The notes beneath the pieces were generated by a model. The model was not told the origin of the DNA. It did no database searches and saw nothing but the letters and a program-made list of their open reading frames with translations. The translations under genes were made by a program, and so were the position numbers. Below, one piece after another: positions 42,573-54,896 of a DNA stretch of 64,000 nt. Position 1 is the first letter of the stretch, and every line of letters begins with the position of its first letter. The DNA is from Symbiodinium kawagutii (lineage: Eukaryota; Sar; Dinophyceae; Suessiales; Symbiodiniaceae): NCBI GenBank assembly GCA_009767595.1, contig VSDK01003684.1, forward strand, positions 49,531 to 113,530, read 5' to 3'.

Positions 42573-45500
42573 ACACTGTTCGACAAACTGTTCTGCTTTC
42601 CAGATCTTTCCAGCCTGAAGCAGCTTCGCATCCAGCCACACACGGATGCCACCTTCCAAAAGCTCCGCTGGCGCCAAGACTTGAGCTGTGCGACATGGCA
42701 GGTACAAGTAGCAGGACGATGGCCTCACATCGGGGTTTTGTACAAGTCAAACGTGCAAAAAACATGGGATACTTGATCAAAAAACCATTGTTTTACCATG
42801 TTTACCCACATTTTGGCAGTCAAATGGATATACACTCCGGACTCTGTTCACATTCTTGCTCTCATCAAACCACTACGTGGCCATTTTGGACCTGTCATGT
42901 ACCTACTTAGCGGTTTCTTTAAAAAAATTGAACCCAAATCTTGGATGGTTTTCAAAGAAATAATACTCAAAACGATTGATCTTGGATGATTTAGGGTTCA
43001 ATGGATGGGAACTGCCATTCTGCCCCAAAAAAATGCCCATTCTGTCCATAAAGAACGATTGATCTAAGAAACAACCACTTGGCCATTCTGCCCATAGAAA
43101 ATGCACCCGTCCCATCAGCTGCCTGTTGTGCGTCGGCCCGCCCTTGTGGAGTTTGCCATGGCCTTCCTCCAGGCGACACTGTCCACCGAATCGCTCCTAC
43201 AGAAGTCCCACGACGCGGTTGTTTGGAATCTAAAATGGCCCTAGATGGCACTAGATGGTGGTTTTTCAAAATGGTGGTTTCTTAAAATAGGGGACCCCTA
43301 AAAATGGTTGGTTTATTACTATAAATGACTAGTAATGGATGATTTAGGGGTACCCCTATTTTGAGAAGCACCCAAATGGAAGTACCCCAAAAATGGTGGG
43401 GTTATTACTATGATGATTTGGGGCTAACCCTATTTTGAGAAACACCTGAGATCGAAATGGCCTAAACTTCGTGACCCACACTTCGGATCATTTTGAAGAT
43501 CAATGCCACGTAATGCCACTAATTATATTGTGAGATACTGTGAGATACAGTGAGTCAAAATCCTGGTACCCTTGTGAACATCCCAGAAATGACCAAACTA
43601 CTCTTTGTATGTCTTTGTTAGGATTTTAACCTCCCTTTTGAGGTTGGTTACAGTATGTTACAGTAATACATGACTAATATACATTTATTGTTTATCTGAT
43701 CATATTCGCAATATCTATTGTCAATATTAACATAACACAGTAAGTTTAACAGTTCATATGTTACAGTAATATATTTTTATCTACGTATGTTAATAATGTT
43801 AATAATATGAATATGTTAACATCGACCAGTTCCCACACAGCACTTCCATTTCGAAACCTTTCGACCTGCATCAAGCCGATCAGCTCCCCACCTCATCGGT
43901 GTCGAGGACAATGCGCATTTCCTGATCCTGGCCGATGCCAACCTGAAGCGTTCGAACATTTGCGCTGGTTGGTGGTTTCAACCCCTATGAAAATATTAGT
44001 CAACCAACCATGTGTTGATAATTACTAGGGAAGCGATCGAACATTTAGGAGTTGCAACGAGCAATCGACAACTGGGAAATTCTCGGTACCAAAATGGTTG
44101 GTTTATCACCACAGATGGTTGATAATGGATGATTTGGGGGTCCCCCTGTTTTGACAAAAAACCAACTAGACATCGACAACATCAATGTCAAAAAGCTCTA
44201 CCTTCGCTGACTATTGCCGCACGTATTGTCATTTAAACTATGTCTTCGACTAAAACTGCCTAAGAATTACGTTGGCATCCATTCTAAAGATTGCTTAAAT
44301 GTTTGCAGACATCATGGGAAAAACTGGGAAAAAACGACTCTTTGTACTAGCAAAACAGACCAAACATTGGAAACTCGAAAAACCCCCCCGCCTGATAACC
44401 CTGAAAGCTGCGATTCGGATCCAAGTTCACCACGAAGACCAGGTCCCCTCTCTCAAAGGCCAAGACTTTGTCCATGCCGTTGCAGATTGTCACGAATTCG
44501 TGTTCCGAGCTGAGCCACTTGAAGCGATTTTCTAAGGCCTGCATCAACTCATCGAAGTTCTGGAAGTATTTGTAGCGCAAAGCCTCGTCATCGGCCAGAT
44601 CCCATCTTCTGCGGCAGAGGTGGTGGCTCCAGGAATTCTCGGCTCGAGGGAAATCCACCCACTCGGGGTGACCAAACTCATTGCCCATGAAGTTCAAATA
44701 ACCCGCACCTCTCAGGGCTGTCCATCGGTGTCCTCCCAATATTGGAAGTCTTATGATCTGCGAATCATCCGAATTCGAATGGACAAAAAAACCAAGTTCA
44801 AGTAACTTGAACTTTCTACAGAAGTCAAGCTGACCAAAAGCCATAGTTCAAGATACTTCAACTTGCTGGAGGATTCGACCCACTGTTCAAGTTCCTTGAG
44901 GTTCTGTGGAATTCAAACTGACCGAAACCCTTAGTTCAATTAACTTCTGGTTGCAGGTGAATTCGGGCTGACCAAAATCCATTGCATTTGCTTTCATCAT
45001 ATTTCATCATCTACGGAAAGCACGCTGACCAAAACCAAAGTTCAAGTCACTTCAGGTTTTCTCCGAATTCAAGCTGTGCAAAGCCCATGAGCTACTTGAT
45101 CGACGCTTGATGCGATTTGTTCACCAATCCATCGAATTGGAATGCTTGGACCATTGTCCTGTGCAGCATCATCGTTTTATCAACGGAGTGGCCCTACACC
45201 AACCACATAATCCACATATTATCGTCCCATTATGAAATGATCCCATCATGATGCTTCATGATGCTTGAAATGATCAAAATTGGATGGATGATAGGATGAT
45301 ATAGGATGATTGGATGTTCTCTGCCACTCCCGACTTGCCCATCACCCGGGCCTCCCAGACCCAAAACCAAGAGCCGCAGCACTTTGTGCAGGGCCAAACC
45401 ACGATCCACCACAATGGAGGGCTCAGGGCATTCGGCCAAACTCATTCCGTAGTACATCTCCTGCATGCTTCATCAGCTGTTCGGCTATGGGTCAATATGA

Positions 45501-48476
45501 ACTAACCACTAATAGGGGATAACCACCAACAATAATAGGGAACACAATGGTTAATGGTTTTGACCCACTGCCGTATCTATTCATATCTGATAACTGGCCC
45601 CAGATTCTGGATGCCAACGTGAGGCTTCTCCGTTCCGCTTGTTTAAGGATGATTTCGAGAGTCTAGTGGAAACCATGGGTATTGAACGTACATAAGGAAT
45701 CATAAGCACCCAAGACTACAATGAAAGGAATAAGGTTCCAACTTTGAAAGGTCTCCTGATCCATCAACCAGAATGCGATTGTCTTGTCACCAACGATGGA
45801 TTGATCATGCGACTCCGCATAGGCAATGCATTTCTCTTTCCACCGTCGATTTGTCAAAGTGTGACAAATGTAGCCCACGTCCCACAAGTCGTCTGGAACT
45901 TCTTTCAGCAGCTTGATCCACATGTCAGGAACTGCCATTGCCAGCCGATAGTCAAAGCCAAACCCACCGTCTTCGATTGGCAAACAAAGGGTAGGCATGC
46001 CACTTACCTGTACTCGGTTTAGGGATGTTTAGGGGGTAGATCCCAACAAGCCGTCAATTACGAGGTGCTTCAAAGTGATCCCAACAAGTTATCAATTGCG
46101 AGGTTAGCTATGAACTACATGATTGTCAATCTTGAATCTGCAGAAAGCTAGCGCATTTGAATGCATTTGACAGTGTTTCCAAATCTTTCATGGACTAGCC
46201 TCCTCCGCGACTGTGATTGCGCTTGGCAATATTTGGTGAACCAACTCATTCGCCAGCATCAAATAGATCTGTCCTTCTAGGTCTGCATCGCCTCCAAAAT
46301 AGTCATGGTAGTTTCCGGAGAAGCCTTTTCCAATTCCGTGAGAATGGTAAAGCATGGAAGTGACACCATCGAATCGAAAGCCATCGAAACGGAATTCTTC
46401 CAACCAGTACCTGATGTTCGAGAGTAGAAAGCGGAGAACTTCATGTTTCGTGAAGTGAAATAACTTGGAGTCCCACTGGGCATGGTGTCCCTTGCGACCT
46501 CCATGGGTGTAACAGTGATCTGTGCCATCCATCATGGCCAGGCCATCTAGAGAGTTGGAGGAGCAGTGGGCATGGACCAAATCCATGATGACCACCATGC
46601 CAAGGCCATGGGCTGCATCCACCAGGCGTTTCAACTCATCCGGCGTTCCACATCTGCTGCTTGGTGCGAAGTAACTGGTCACATGATATCCAAATGACCC
46701 GTAGAAGGCATGTTCCGCCACAGCCATGAGCTGAATGGTATTGTAACCCATGCGTTTGATGCGTGGGAGCACGTCCTCGGCAAATTCCAAATAAGTCGCC
46801 ACTTTGGGCTCCTTGGAACTCATGCCAACATGCGCCTCATAGATCTTTGGAGACGCTGGCATCGACGGCCTGAGGGAAGCATGGACCATGACTGAAAGCT
46901 GAAAGCCTCGTTTCGTGACTCAACATGACTATAGACCAACTCCCAGATTTCTCGACAGCGCACCCCGCCTGTCATGTTTGAACATGTACCGCTCAGATTG
47001 TGGTGGGTGCCACATGACGCCATTGAACAGATTGGTGTTACAATCCTGCCAGGCCAAACGAGTCCAAGCAGGAACACGCTCAATCCATTGATGGTCCTTG
47101 GTCTCTATTCCTCAGCGCCAGCAGCATGCGCCAGCACATCCAACGCAGGCGTCATCACTACTCCCGACACCACTGCTGCACCACCCACCCCTCATCACCC
47201 CTCCACCTTCTGGGCTTCCAAAATCAGTCGATTTGGTATGATTAGATGTGGGAATCTACGCTCCATCCAAAAAAGGTACAGCAAAACCAAGACACTGATT
47301 GTTGACCATAAGCAGCCATATATGTCAACCAAGCAAAACTCCACCGAGACACTGACTTTGACTTGGCATTTGTGAGAAATGGCCGGCTTGCCGTCACAAT
47401 CTTTCAGCTCCACTGCCCAACGTCCGAAGCCCTGACAGCCATGATGCTGTGGCAACCCAGCGCGCTAGGGATCAACCTGTGAACTACAACTGGAACTACA
47501 CCATGTTTGCGGTGGGGTTAAGTCACATACTTAACACTATATACAGTAGATGCTAGGAGTTAAACCCAGTACTTGCGTGTAATATATATACATAGAAATC
47601 GGCACCGAATGGTTGGGGTCTGCGTGATTTCATCACTGCACAAACCACCCCCAAGTCTCCCCTAGCCCAGGGGCAAGACACCTAGGACCTAGGACAGACA
47701 CCAAAATGCCACAAAGCCTTGTCTCCTATCCACAAAACGTTCCGACTGAAAGGCTTTGTGCCTCCGAAGTCAAAGGCGTGGTGTTTTCCCACTTGTTGAA
47801 GTCCCCGATGAGGAAGACTTGCTTGGCGTTGGGTAGCCATTCGCGGTAAGTGATGCTGCCGGCCTGGACGACTGCAAAGGTTTGCATTCCTCTTCAATGT
47901 CCTCAATCATTTTCCATTCCTACGTCCTTAGTTCCTCCCAAATATGTTCATTTCCAGCATTGTGTCCATGAATGAAGTAATTACAGTATATATTATTGTC
48001 AATTATTGCTTCTTTTTGCACACAGTACATGATTGCCCGTCTTTACTTCAGGTCGAAGGGAGTGCCCCCAGTTTGAAGTGAGAACCCAGTTTGAGACTCA
48101 GCACCTTGTGAGTGAAGCCAAAGAGATTGTGGCCATCGGCAAAGTTGTAAATGCCACCTTCAAGCTTTTGCAGCTCATCTTTCCACCACCTGCCATTGAT
48201 GCATCCCAATGGTCCGACTGATCCAGTTGATACCTACAAGCTTGCGATCAAACACCAAAAGCATGTCTATGCATATCTAATCTGCTCCAACCCGGGTCAC
48301 ATTCTGCAAAAATGTTCAGGCATTGGCATCAATCTTTGTGGCAACTGTAGCTACGGCAAGACTCAACAACCTGGAACTCGTCTCTTTCCAGGCCTGAATC
48401 CTTTCACACGTTCCCAAATCAGGTCTCCGACCGATTTCAAAGTGGGGTCAATTTCGAAGACTTTCAAAGTGGACAT
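42573..48476 (-). CDS. Alpha-1,4-glucan branching enzyme (GH13 with CBM48)
   Basis: Twelve exons in consistent phase: 48394-48476, 48105-48189, 47762-47863, 47353-47431, 46969-47110, 46200-46869, 45756-46007, 45352-45460, 44392-44708, 43892-43942, 43123-43196 and 42573-42723, together about 705 codons, the usual length of the family. The start ATG (48474-48476) opens [21 protein letters not shown] lies in frame just upstream. CBM48: [22 protein letters not shown]13 motifs: [10 protein letters not shown] (region I), [12 protein letters not shown] (nucleophile Asp), AEEVSGMP (acid Glu) and YAESHDQS (region IV), then [14 protein letters not shown] and [13 protein letters not shown]. All catalytic residues are present. 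It cuts alpha-1,4 chains and rejoins them by alpha-1,6 links to branch storage glucan. No leader is visible, which suits cytosolic starch. The sequence runs on in phase towards a linker and a second module. Confidence 0.93.
43273..43373. repeat. Hairpin short interspersed repeat (MITE-like), copy 2
   Basis: The best-preserved copy. AAAATAGGGGACCCCTAAA near the left end pairs with TTTAGGGGTACCCCTATTTT near the right end. The loop contains GGTTGGTTTATTACTAT. It lies in the intron between exons 43892-43942 and 43123-43196 of the branching-enzyme gene; a partial copy follows at 43,375-43,450. Confidence 0.8.
44085..44163. repeat. Hairpin short interspersed repeat (MITE-like), copy 3
   Basis: The core GGTTGGTTTATCACCAC and GGATGATTTGGGGGTCCCCC match the other copies; the left arm is partly lost. 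It is in the intron next to exon 43892-43942. A different element with GGTTGGTGGTTTCAACCCC and AGTCAACCAACC lies just below at 43,970-44,030. Confidence 0.65.
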
Positions 48477-50831
48477 GTCGAATCAGGGTCTCCATTGCTG
48501 CCAGCACAAGACTGTGGGCTGAGATTGGGGCACAAAAGCTCAGGCTTTGGAAAGACATTCACAAATCATCACAGACCGGCATGAGTGTCAGTCATACAGT
48601 CATACAAGTACTTTTAGGGTGGCAGTTTGTCGTGACCGTCATACCTTTAGCATTTGTCGGGTGTTGTTTTGTTTGGGTCTCACACTCTTGCGGTTTCGGC
48701 ACATGGACGCATTGAAGACTTCCCCAAGGTTTGGACGTCTGAGAATTTTTGGTTTCAATGAGCCCCGTGATGTAGACAGCATGGTCCGGTGTATGTGTGG
48801 GCATTCTCATCCTGAAGGGCCAAACGGCTAGGTTTCCACGTTGCCATGGCGCTGATTGGTTCGTATGAAGTCCCATGAGAAAGTCCGATGAGAGTGGCTT
48901 TTTAGATCTTAAGTCTTAGGTTACAAAACTATATAACATGTAGCTTAGACACTAGGTTTAGTCACGCAGCGCAACAGGCAATATGGATTACAATAAATGA
49001 CATTCGTATAGGTACTGTAAAGAACAACTGAGTTCTGACGCTGCTCGATATCTATTTGGTTTCACTCAGCAACGGATTCGGGGTTCCTGAGTTTGGAGCT
49101 CCATGGCACCATCGCCAGCCCTCAGGTGCATGTCTGCCACGAGGATAACAAGACACAACTGGTTGATGCTGGTTGATAATGGCCAACACATTACATAACG
49201 CCTTTATAATTATGGCTATAAATGATTGATATTGGTTGGTGATGGTTATAATTGCGAATCAAATATGATACCATGATCATTAGTTGATGGTCAGGAACGG
49301 CGACTAATGACATGTAATTACAACAAAAAACACTTTTAAAAAAACATCATAATGCTGAACGGTGGCTTGCTGTTGGGTTACCCCATCTTTGACCTCTGAT
49401 TGGCAGTCATGCCATGGAAAATCCCCTTAAAGAAGACGATGAAAAAGAAACAAACACCGGTGTGTCAGGGTGACAAAATCTGGTCCTGGATCCCCAGGGC
49501 TTTCGGTTGGGCCCGCCTTGGGAATTAGATGCGAATCGCCTGGAAAATCACACCCAGCCATCAAAAAGGTGCAGGTGGCGCGGCCTTGCGGATGTTGAGA
49601 CAGGGCAACACCTAAGTTCCACAGCAGGTGTCCGGAAGATCATGAGGAGCTGAGAGGTGCTGACGGGGGTGGATCTTAGATCTTGGCCGCAGATTTTCTC
49701 GCCGTCGTCCGAGTTTGTGTCCAAAGTTCGCTTCCATTTGGGAAGCCAACTCTACAGATCTCTACAATTCGATCCCCAAGAGGATCGTGTGCATATCGTG
49801 TGCCGTTCTTGGCAGCTTGCCAAAATGATTTGTATTAGCGCACTTTGGAAGATGCTCCGGAGGTGCCTAGAAGAGGCTCCTCAAAGTCGTTAACGTGGCA
49901 GTGCGAAATCTATTGCTCCGCACGGCGCATTGAAAAGCATGTTCACTAAGTCTTTACACCATGATCACTGAGCCATTGGACCGAATTGACCGATGGGAAC
50001 CTCGAAGCCAGAGCGTTGCAGGGCGCGCATCACGTATCGTAATTATACTATTATAGGAGGTCTCTGTCTATGGTTTTTGCCTGTTTTTTTGCGGACAATA
50101 ATAGAGCCCTCAGCACAAAAGAATTGAAGGCAGCAATTCTCAATGAATGACTGAATGAATGACAAACCTACGACAAAAACCAACTCAACTTCAACTCGGC
50201 CAAGATCTTGCTGCCGAGCAGCTTCTGGAAGCAGTGGCTTCAGGCTCATACGCTGATTGCGGTGAATGTTTTTTCCCAAAGCATGCCTCGATGTCGACAA
50301 CAGTCGGCAGGGTCCTCCTTTCAGGATCCTGATGGTATGATACCTAGCAGACCTAGCACTGGATGTCCAGCCTTAAAAAACCAATGGGACTTTCCAATCA
50401 TATTCTTTCCGATATGACTTAGTCCTTCTTAGTGCGATTAGAATCAAATCATGTTCGGTGGATAACCCAAGACAACCCCAGATCGCCGTTGACTGCTCAT
50501 CTCCAAAATGGAATGCCCACTTGACCCAACAGTCGAAGAATCGGATTTGATCATCAATGGAAGATGGAACCATCCGAAACTGATGGATCTGCCAAGACAC
50601 GAACAAACATCGGCAATCATCACTTGACCTCAACAAATTCAAGCAAGCTCACGAGAAAAAACATCAAACAACTGATTTCAATGGAGGGACGGGGTCCCAA
50701 ATGCCTGGGAAGATCCTGGGATGCTACTTAGCCTCTTTGTCATTCCCCTGCCATGAACTTCCCCTGCCATGAACTTCCCCCGGAGGATCACAAGCGGCCA
50801 GAATGTGTTTATAGCGAAGTTTCAAAATATT
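48477..50831. other. Region upstream of the branching-enzyme start; no confirmed gene
   Basis: This should hold the promoter and 5' UTR of the branching-enzyme gene, but no core-promoter element is recognisable. At 50,050-50,300 a minus-strand frame (SLKPLLPEAARQQDLG, then FIQSFIENCCLQFFC) could be an exon of an unidentified gene. At 49,657-49,893 a plus-strand frame of 78 codons is open. Neither has a known domain or verified splice partner. Confidence 0.3.
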
Positions 50832-51271
50832 TCAATCAAGACACTCATCAAGAGATCTCAGAAACCTTTCCTGTGAAGGTGTCTGTAAGCACGCTGGACG
50901 GACCATCCGAGCCCAGCCGAAGAATGCACCAGCCGTTAAGCCTTGGAGCGAGAGATGCCGGAAGTGCAGTCGATACGTTGTTGCTTTTGTAATCGTGGAC
51001 CGGCAAACCCTTTGAGATGCACACAAATATAGATGTACACGGATTTGTCCATGGATGCACCACCATACCAGGTTGGTTTTTTGTGGTTTCCCATGGTTTC
51101 CCTTGGTTTCCTTATGAATATAATGGTCATTTGGGCACGGGCCAGGGGGTGACCAGCACGCAGAAACACGCACCCCGTCATTGCTCGACCCCTGCCTGGG
51201 CTGAAAGCGACTGCCAAGGCGGCCAGTAAGGACATGGAGCGTCCCAGGCCAGACTTGCAATGCACCACAAC
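50832..51271 (-). CDS. Dual-specificity / CDC14-like protein phosphatase, C-terminal exons
   Basis: An exon starting at 51271 (AG|G acceptor) encodes VVVHCKSGLGRSMSLLAALA, the Cys-based phosphatase signature HCxxGxxR(S/T) with catalytic Cys and Arg. A downstream segment ending in a stop at 50832 encodes GAFFGWARMVRPACLQTPSQ and ERFLRSLDECLD, matching the conserved GWxRxxRPGxVQTxxQ helix that follows the P-loop in CDC14-type enzymes. It would remove phosphate from protein Ser/Thr/Tyr. The junction between the two exons was not resolved. Upstream exons with the general-acid Asp were not identified with confidence; a segment at 51,545-51,660 (VDDGTPITPVEW) is a weak candidate. A PTEN or other phosphatase identity is less likely. 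Confidence 0.7.
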
Positions 51272-52086
51272 CTGGGCGTAGCAGCTATCAGTCACGGTTG
51301 ATCATCTGCTTCATGCTTCACCACCCCGTGATGAAAAAGATGAGTCAACCGTCAACCAACCATTTGTTAGTAATTAGTAGTGAAAATTAAAGATGTTTAA
51401 GACCAAGAACCACTAACTGATGGTTGATAGTAGGGCATCACGACCAACAACAATGAATGTAGATCCAACCGGCAAAAACCATGCGTTTTCTCATCAGCTG
51501 GCAGACTTACCATCAAACATGGGGTGATCTCTCACATGGAACTCCCTCACTACCATTCTACGGGTGTAATTGGAGTACCATCATCCACCGAATCCTTTTT
51601 CCCCAAGATCAACCCCGCCTTCGCCCCACATCCCATGCGTAGGTTCCGTTCGAAACCGAGGGTGCTATGGAGGCCTTTGGAGTACTGAAAACTTGAGGGG
51701 AGCAGTCCACTCTGAAAGGGGAAAATAGACTAGGGCTCCGTCGACATTCTCGCCAAAAGCTTAAGAGGCTCCACTTTTATACTCTGTATCCTCCTACTTG
51801 ATCCTTCTTCCTCTGTGCGCGTGCATGTGTTCTTCGCGTCTCCATGCTGCTGGTAGTTTCTTGTTCCTCTTTGTATGTTTTTGTACGGTTTCTCATCTTT
51901 TTGTGTTTCTGGTATTTTTTTCCTCCAGCATGTTCCTGCTATGCTCCTTGTTCATGTCTGGCTGTCATATACATTTCTTCCTGTCTGTATGGTGCTGAAA
52001 AAATGCGTCCTTCCCCTCCGTATTCTGTATGTTTCAGCTTCCTATCTCTATTGTTGGTGTATAATTTCTGTTCTTGTCAGTATGTG

Positions 52087-52187
52087 GGGGTTTCTTAAAT
52101 AGGGGTACCCCCAAGTCATCCACTATTAGTGGCTTCTAGTAATCAACCAACCATAACTTTGGAGTTCCCAATTTTAAGAAACACCCA
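52087..52187. repeat. Hairpin short interspersed repeat (MITE-like), copy 4
   Basis: Left arm GGTTTCTTAAATAGGGGTACCCCC, right arm GGAGTTCCCAATTTTAAGAAACACCC, with AATCAACCAACCATAAC in the core. This is the reverse orientation of copies 2 and 3. Confidence 0.7.
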
Positions 52188-52220
52188 TGTTGCTAGTTGC
52201 TAGTTTGCTTCTTCTTATGC

Positions 52221-52362
52221 ACTGCGCTGCTCTTTGGGGCGGCGCGCGTGCTCCCAGGGGCCCTTAGGGCTGTTCGGCATTGCCAAGATGGCGTCGGGGT
52301 CGATCTCATGTCCAACGAATGGGCTGGACATGGCTGGCCCAACTGGCTCAGTTGATCGCTGT
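52221..52362 (-). CDS. Probable exon, unidentified protein
   Basis: A minus-strand frame reads PAMSSPFVGHEIDPDAILAM and then PNSPKGPWEHARRPKEQR, preceded by an acceptor-like TTCACAG and ending near a GC donor (GAGCAGC|GCAGTG). The composition is that of coding sequence. It may be a 5' exon of the phosphatase gene, but this was not shown. Confidence 0.4.
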
Positions 52363-52739
52363 GAAGATTTAATAAGGTTTTAAAAACATCTTTATACATG
52401 ATGGTCCCTCCATTGTGATGAATTTTAGTGAATCATGGATGAACTTTTGATGAGCAATGGACTATGGTGATTCATGGATGATGAGTCAGGGATCAGCAGT
52501 CCAAACTGGTAGAGCTTTTGGCTTGTTGTGGGTCGAAAAGTCAGTCTTTTACCCATGGTTCATGTGCCGTGTGAACATTTATTGATTTGAGAAAATGAGT
52601 TGTATCATTGAGAGCTCTTGAAAATTTGGCTGTTCACATAGCTGTAAGTGACTCAATATAGTGTAGGGACAAAACTTTAAAGAGCACCACTCAGCGACTC
52701 AGATCACCACACCACCAACAACACCACTGCAACAAAAGT

Positions 52740-52930
52740 ACCACAAACACCTCAACAACACACCACCACCACCACCACCACCACCACCAAAAACACCGCC
52801 ACCAAAACAGCACTATCACCACCACCACCACCACAACCACCACCACCACGGACCGTCAAAACACTACCATCAAAGCACCGCTACCAAAACACCACAACAA
52901 CAAGACCAACAAAAACGCCACCAAACACCA
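52740..52930. repeat. (CAC/CCA)n and CAAAACAC-rich repeat block
   Basis: Includes runs of CACCAC at 52,762-52,790 and 52,817-52,850 within longer ACCACCAAAACAC-like sequence. No coding signal. Confidence 0.8.
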
Positions 52931-53559
52931 GTTACCACAACTCCAGCTTCTAGCCAATATGTTCTACACAAGTGCTTGAAACGGGCTTGTCGTAGTAGTG
53001 CCTTCTATAATTTCTTCTAAGAGCGTACGAGAGATGCATTTGGGTTCGTGGCTTCTATCGGTACGGTATGATTGTTTTTCAAGTCTCTATGCTTCCAAAA
53101 AGATGTTGATCCAAAATACTGTAGGAAGGTGAGGCGGAATACTAGCAGCAAAATTCATGGAATTGGATTTCAATAATCTTGATATATCAAGCATTTCGTG
53201 TGCGACCATCGCAAAAAAAAATGCAAAAAAGAAAAACAGCCAAGGCTGCACAAATTCCAGCTGCAAAACGCAGCTTTCGTGACTAGGGGAAATTGAAGTG
53301 TCAACGATTGGAACATCTGGGATCTACCCAATGTTTTTCAGACGGCATCTTTCATGACTTTGAACCCCCAAAAAATGCAGCCAAGTGGCTGAACGGATCC
53401 GTGGTTGCATTTCTAGTGTCTTGGATGTGTCCTGACGAAGGACTGGTAGATATGGCTCAAAATGGTTTGACCAAGATAATATCCTGCAAATATCCTGCAA
53501 ATCCGTATGTGATCAATACCTATCGATGCATATAAATACTTAAATATATCTATATAAAA

Positions 53560-53665
53560 ATTAAAAATATACATGTATGTGTATATATATATGTATATTC
53601 ATGATATTTACATATATATATATACACAATATATGTATAGATATATATATATATGTAATATACAA

Positions 53666-53696
<31 letters not shown>

Positions 53697-53740
53697 CAGA
53701 TAGAAAGATAGATAGGTAGATACATAGATAGATAGATTTG
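53560..53740. repeat. (TA)n followed by (GATA)n microsatellite
   Basis: TATATA-rich sequence to about 53,660, then GATAGATAGATGGATAGATA-type tetranucleotides to 53,740. Minus-strand Tyr/Ile/Leu/Ser translations of this tract are artefacts. Confidence 0.9.
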
Positions 53741-54253
53741 ATCTAAATATCTGGCTATCACTTTGGTTATCGCCTTTCAGTATCGTCTCTGCAGTCCTCC
53801 TTGGGGAGAACAATGTTTTGCAAGAGCTGCTCCACAGCTGCGATTAATTTGGAGACCAAACGAGGTGGGGGCGCAGTACCTCAGGCGATGCGTCACGGCG
53901 GTGAGGGCGTAAGGCTTCCTGTGGCACTGTTGAATCGTCAGCCACACACACATGCAAAAACGATAGAGGATCAAATCAAAGACATATATTTATATATCTT
54001 ATATGTGTACGAATTGTAGAAACATAGTTGTACAATTTTGTACACACAAAATTTGTCAGCTTTAATGGGGAACCATCGGATTCAGACAATAGCAGTTTGA
54101 GCACCCCACATCTGACTGCAATGAAAACATGTGAAAACCAAAAACTTTCCACTCAAATCCCTTTCCGGAAAAGTTTAGTCCAGACACCGTCAGGAAAAGG
54201 CAAGTCCAACTGGTCAATGCTCCACCTGCAATTCAAATGAAAGCACGCCCCTG

Positions 54254-54769
54254 CTACAGAGTGACTTCGTAGTCCCTGGTTGGTGAGCAGCATATCACAC
54301 CAACTTCATGACCGGTATCAATCCACCTTCTGCTTCCTCCAAAGAATACTGGTTTTCCTATGTTGTTGATGACAACAGCTGGCCTACCAATCCCTGTAAT
54401 CGAAGGAAAAATCGAAGTCGAACTTCCGACTTGTGGAAGTTGCAGCTGGCAATCCAGAAGAAGGAATGTCAGAGCGAAAGAGATGTCAAGAAAGACATGC
54501 ATTGGAATCATGCCCAACAGCGTGTTTCTTTTTGAATTGTGCCCACGGATTGTCGAAAGGTGAGAGGGCCGGAAGCACATTTGCAAGTCAAAACCGTTGA
54601 AAAAAAATGACCTGCCCCTGACGTTCTTCGATTTTGAGATGATGTCAAAAGAGTGCATGCCGCTGTTGCATGAAGCACATGTGAAGCCAAAATTGAAATA
54701 AACTAGTGGCAATGTGCTTTGATTCTCCAAAAGAGACAAATAGAGATCGACTATAGATAGAGATCGCAA
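54254..54769 (-). CDS. Long open frame, unidentified; possibly coding
   Basis: A 171-codon uninterrupted minus-strand frame with ordinary amino-acid composition, including [40 protein letters not shown] and [20 protein letters not shown]. The length without stops is unusual for non-coding sequence in this window. I recognise no domain, and the right-hand part runs into GGAT repeats. It could be one exon of a larger gene. Confidence 0.3.
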   Translation of the reverse strand: MRSLSIVDLYLSLLENQSTLPLVYFNFGFTCASCNSGMHSFDIISKSKNVRGRSFFFNGFDLQMCFRPSHLSTIRGHNSKRNTLLGMIPMHVFLDISFALTFLLLDCQLQLPQVGSSTSIFPSITGIGRPAVVINNIGKPVFFGGSRRWIDTGHEVGVICCSPTRDYEVTL

Positions 54770-54796
54770 TCGATACAGATAGAGATAGTTGGCTGG

Positions 54797-54896
54797 ATGG
54801 GTGGATGGATGGATGGATCGATGGATGGATAGATGGATGGATGGATGGATGGATGGATGGATGGACGGACGGACGGATGGATGGATGGATGGATGG
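54797..54896. repeat. (GGAT)n microsatellite
   Basis: About 100 bp of GGATGGATGGAT with GGAC variants. Confidence 0.95.

Noticed and set aside
53550-53813. Tyr/Ile/Ser-rich minus-strand frames
   Set aside because: Produced by the TA and GATA microsatellites.
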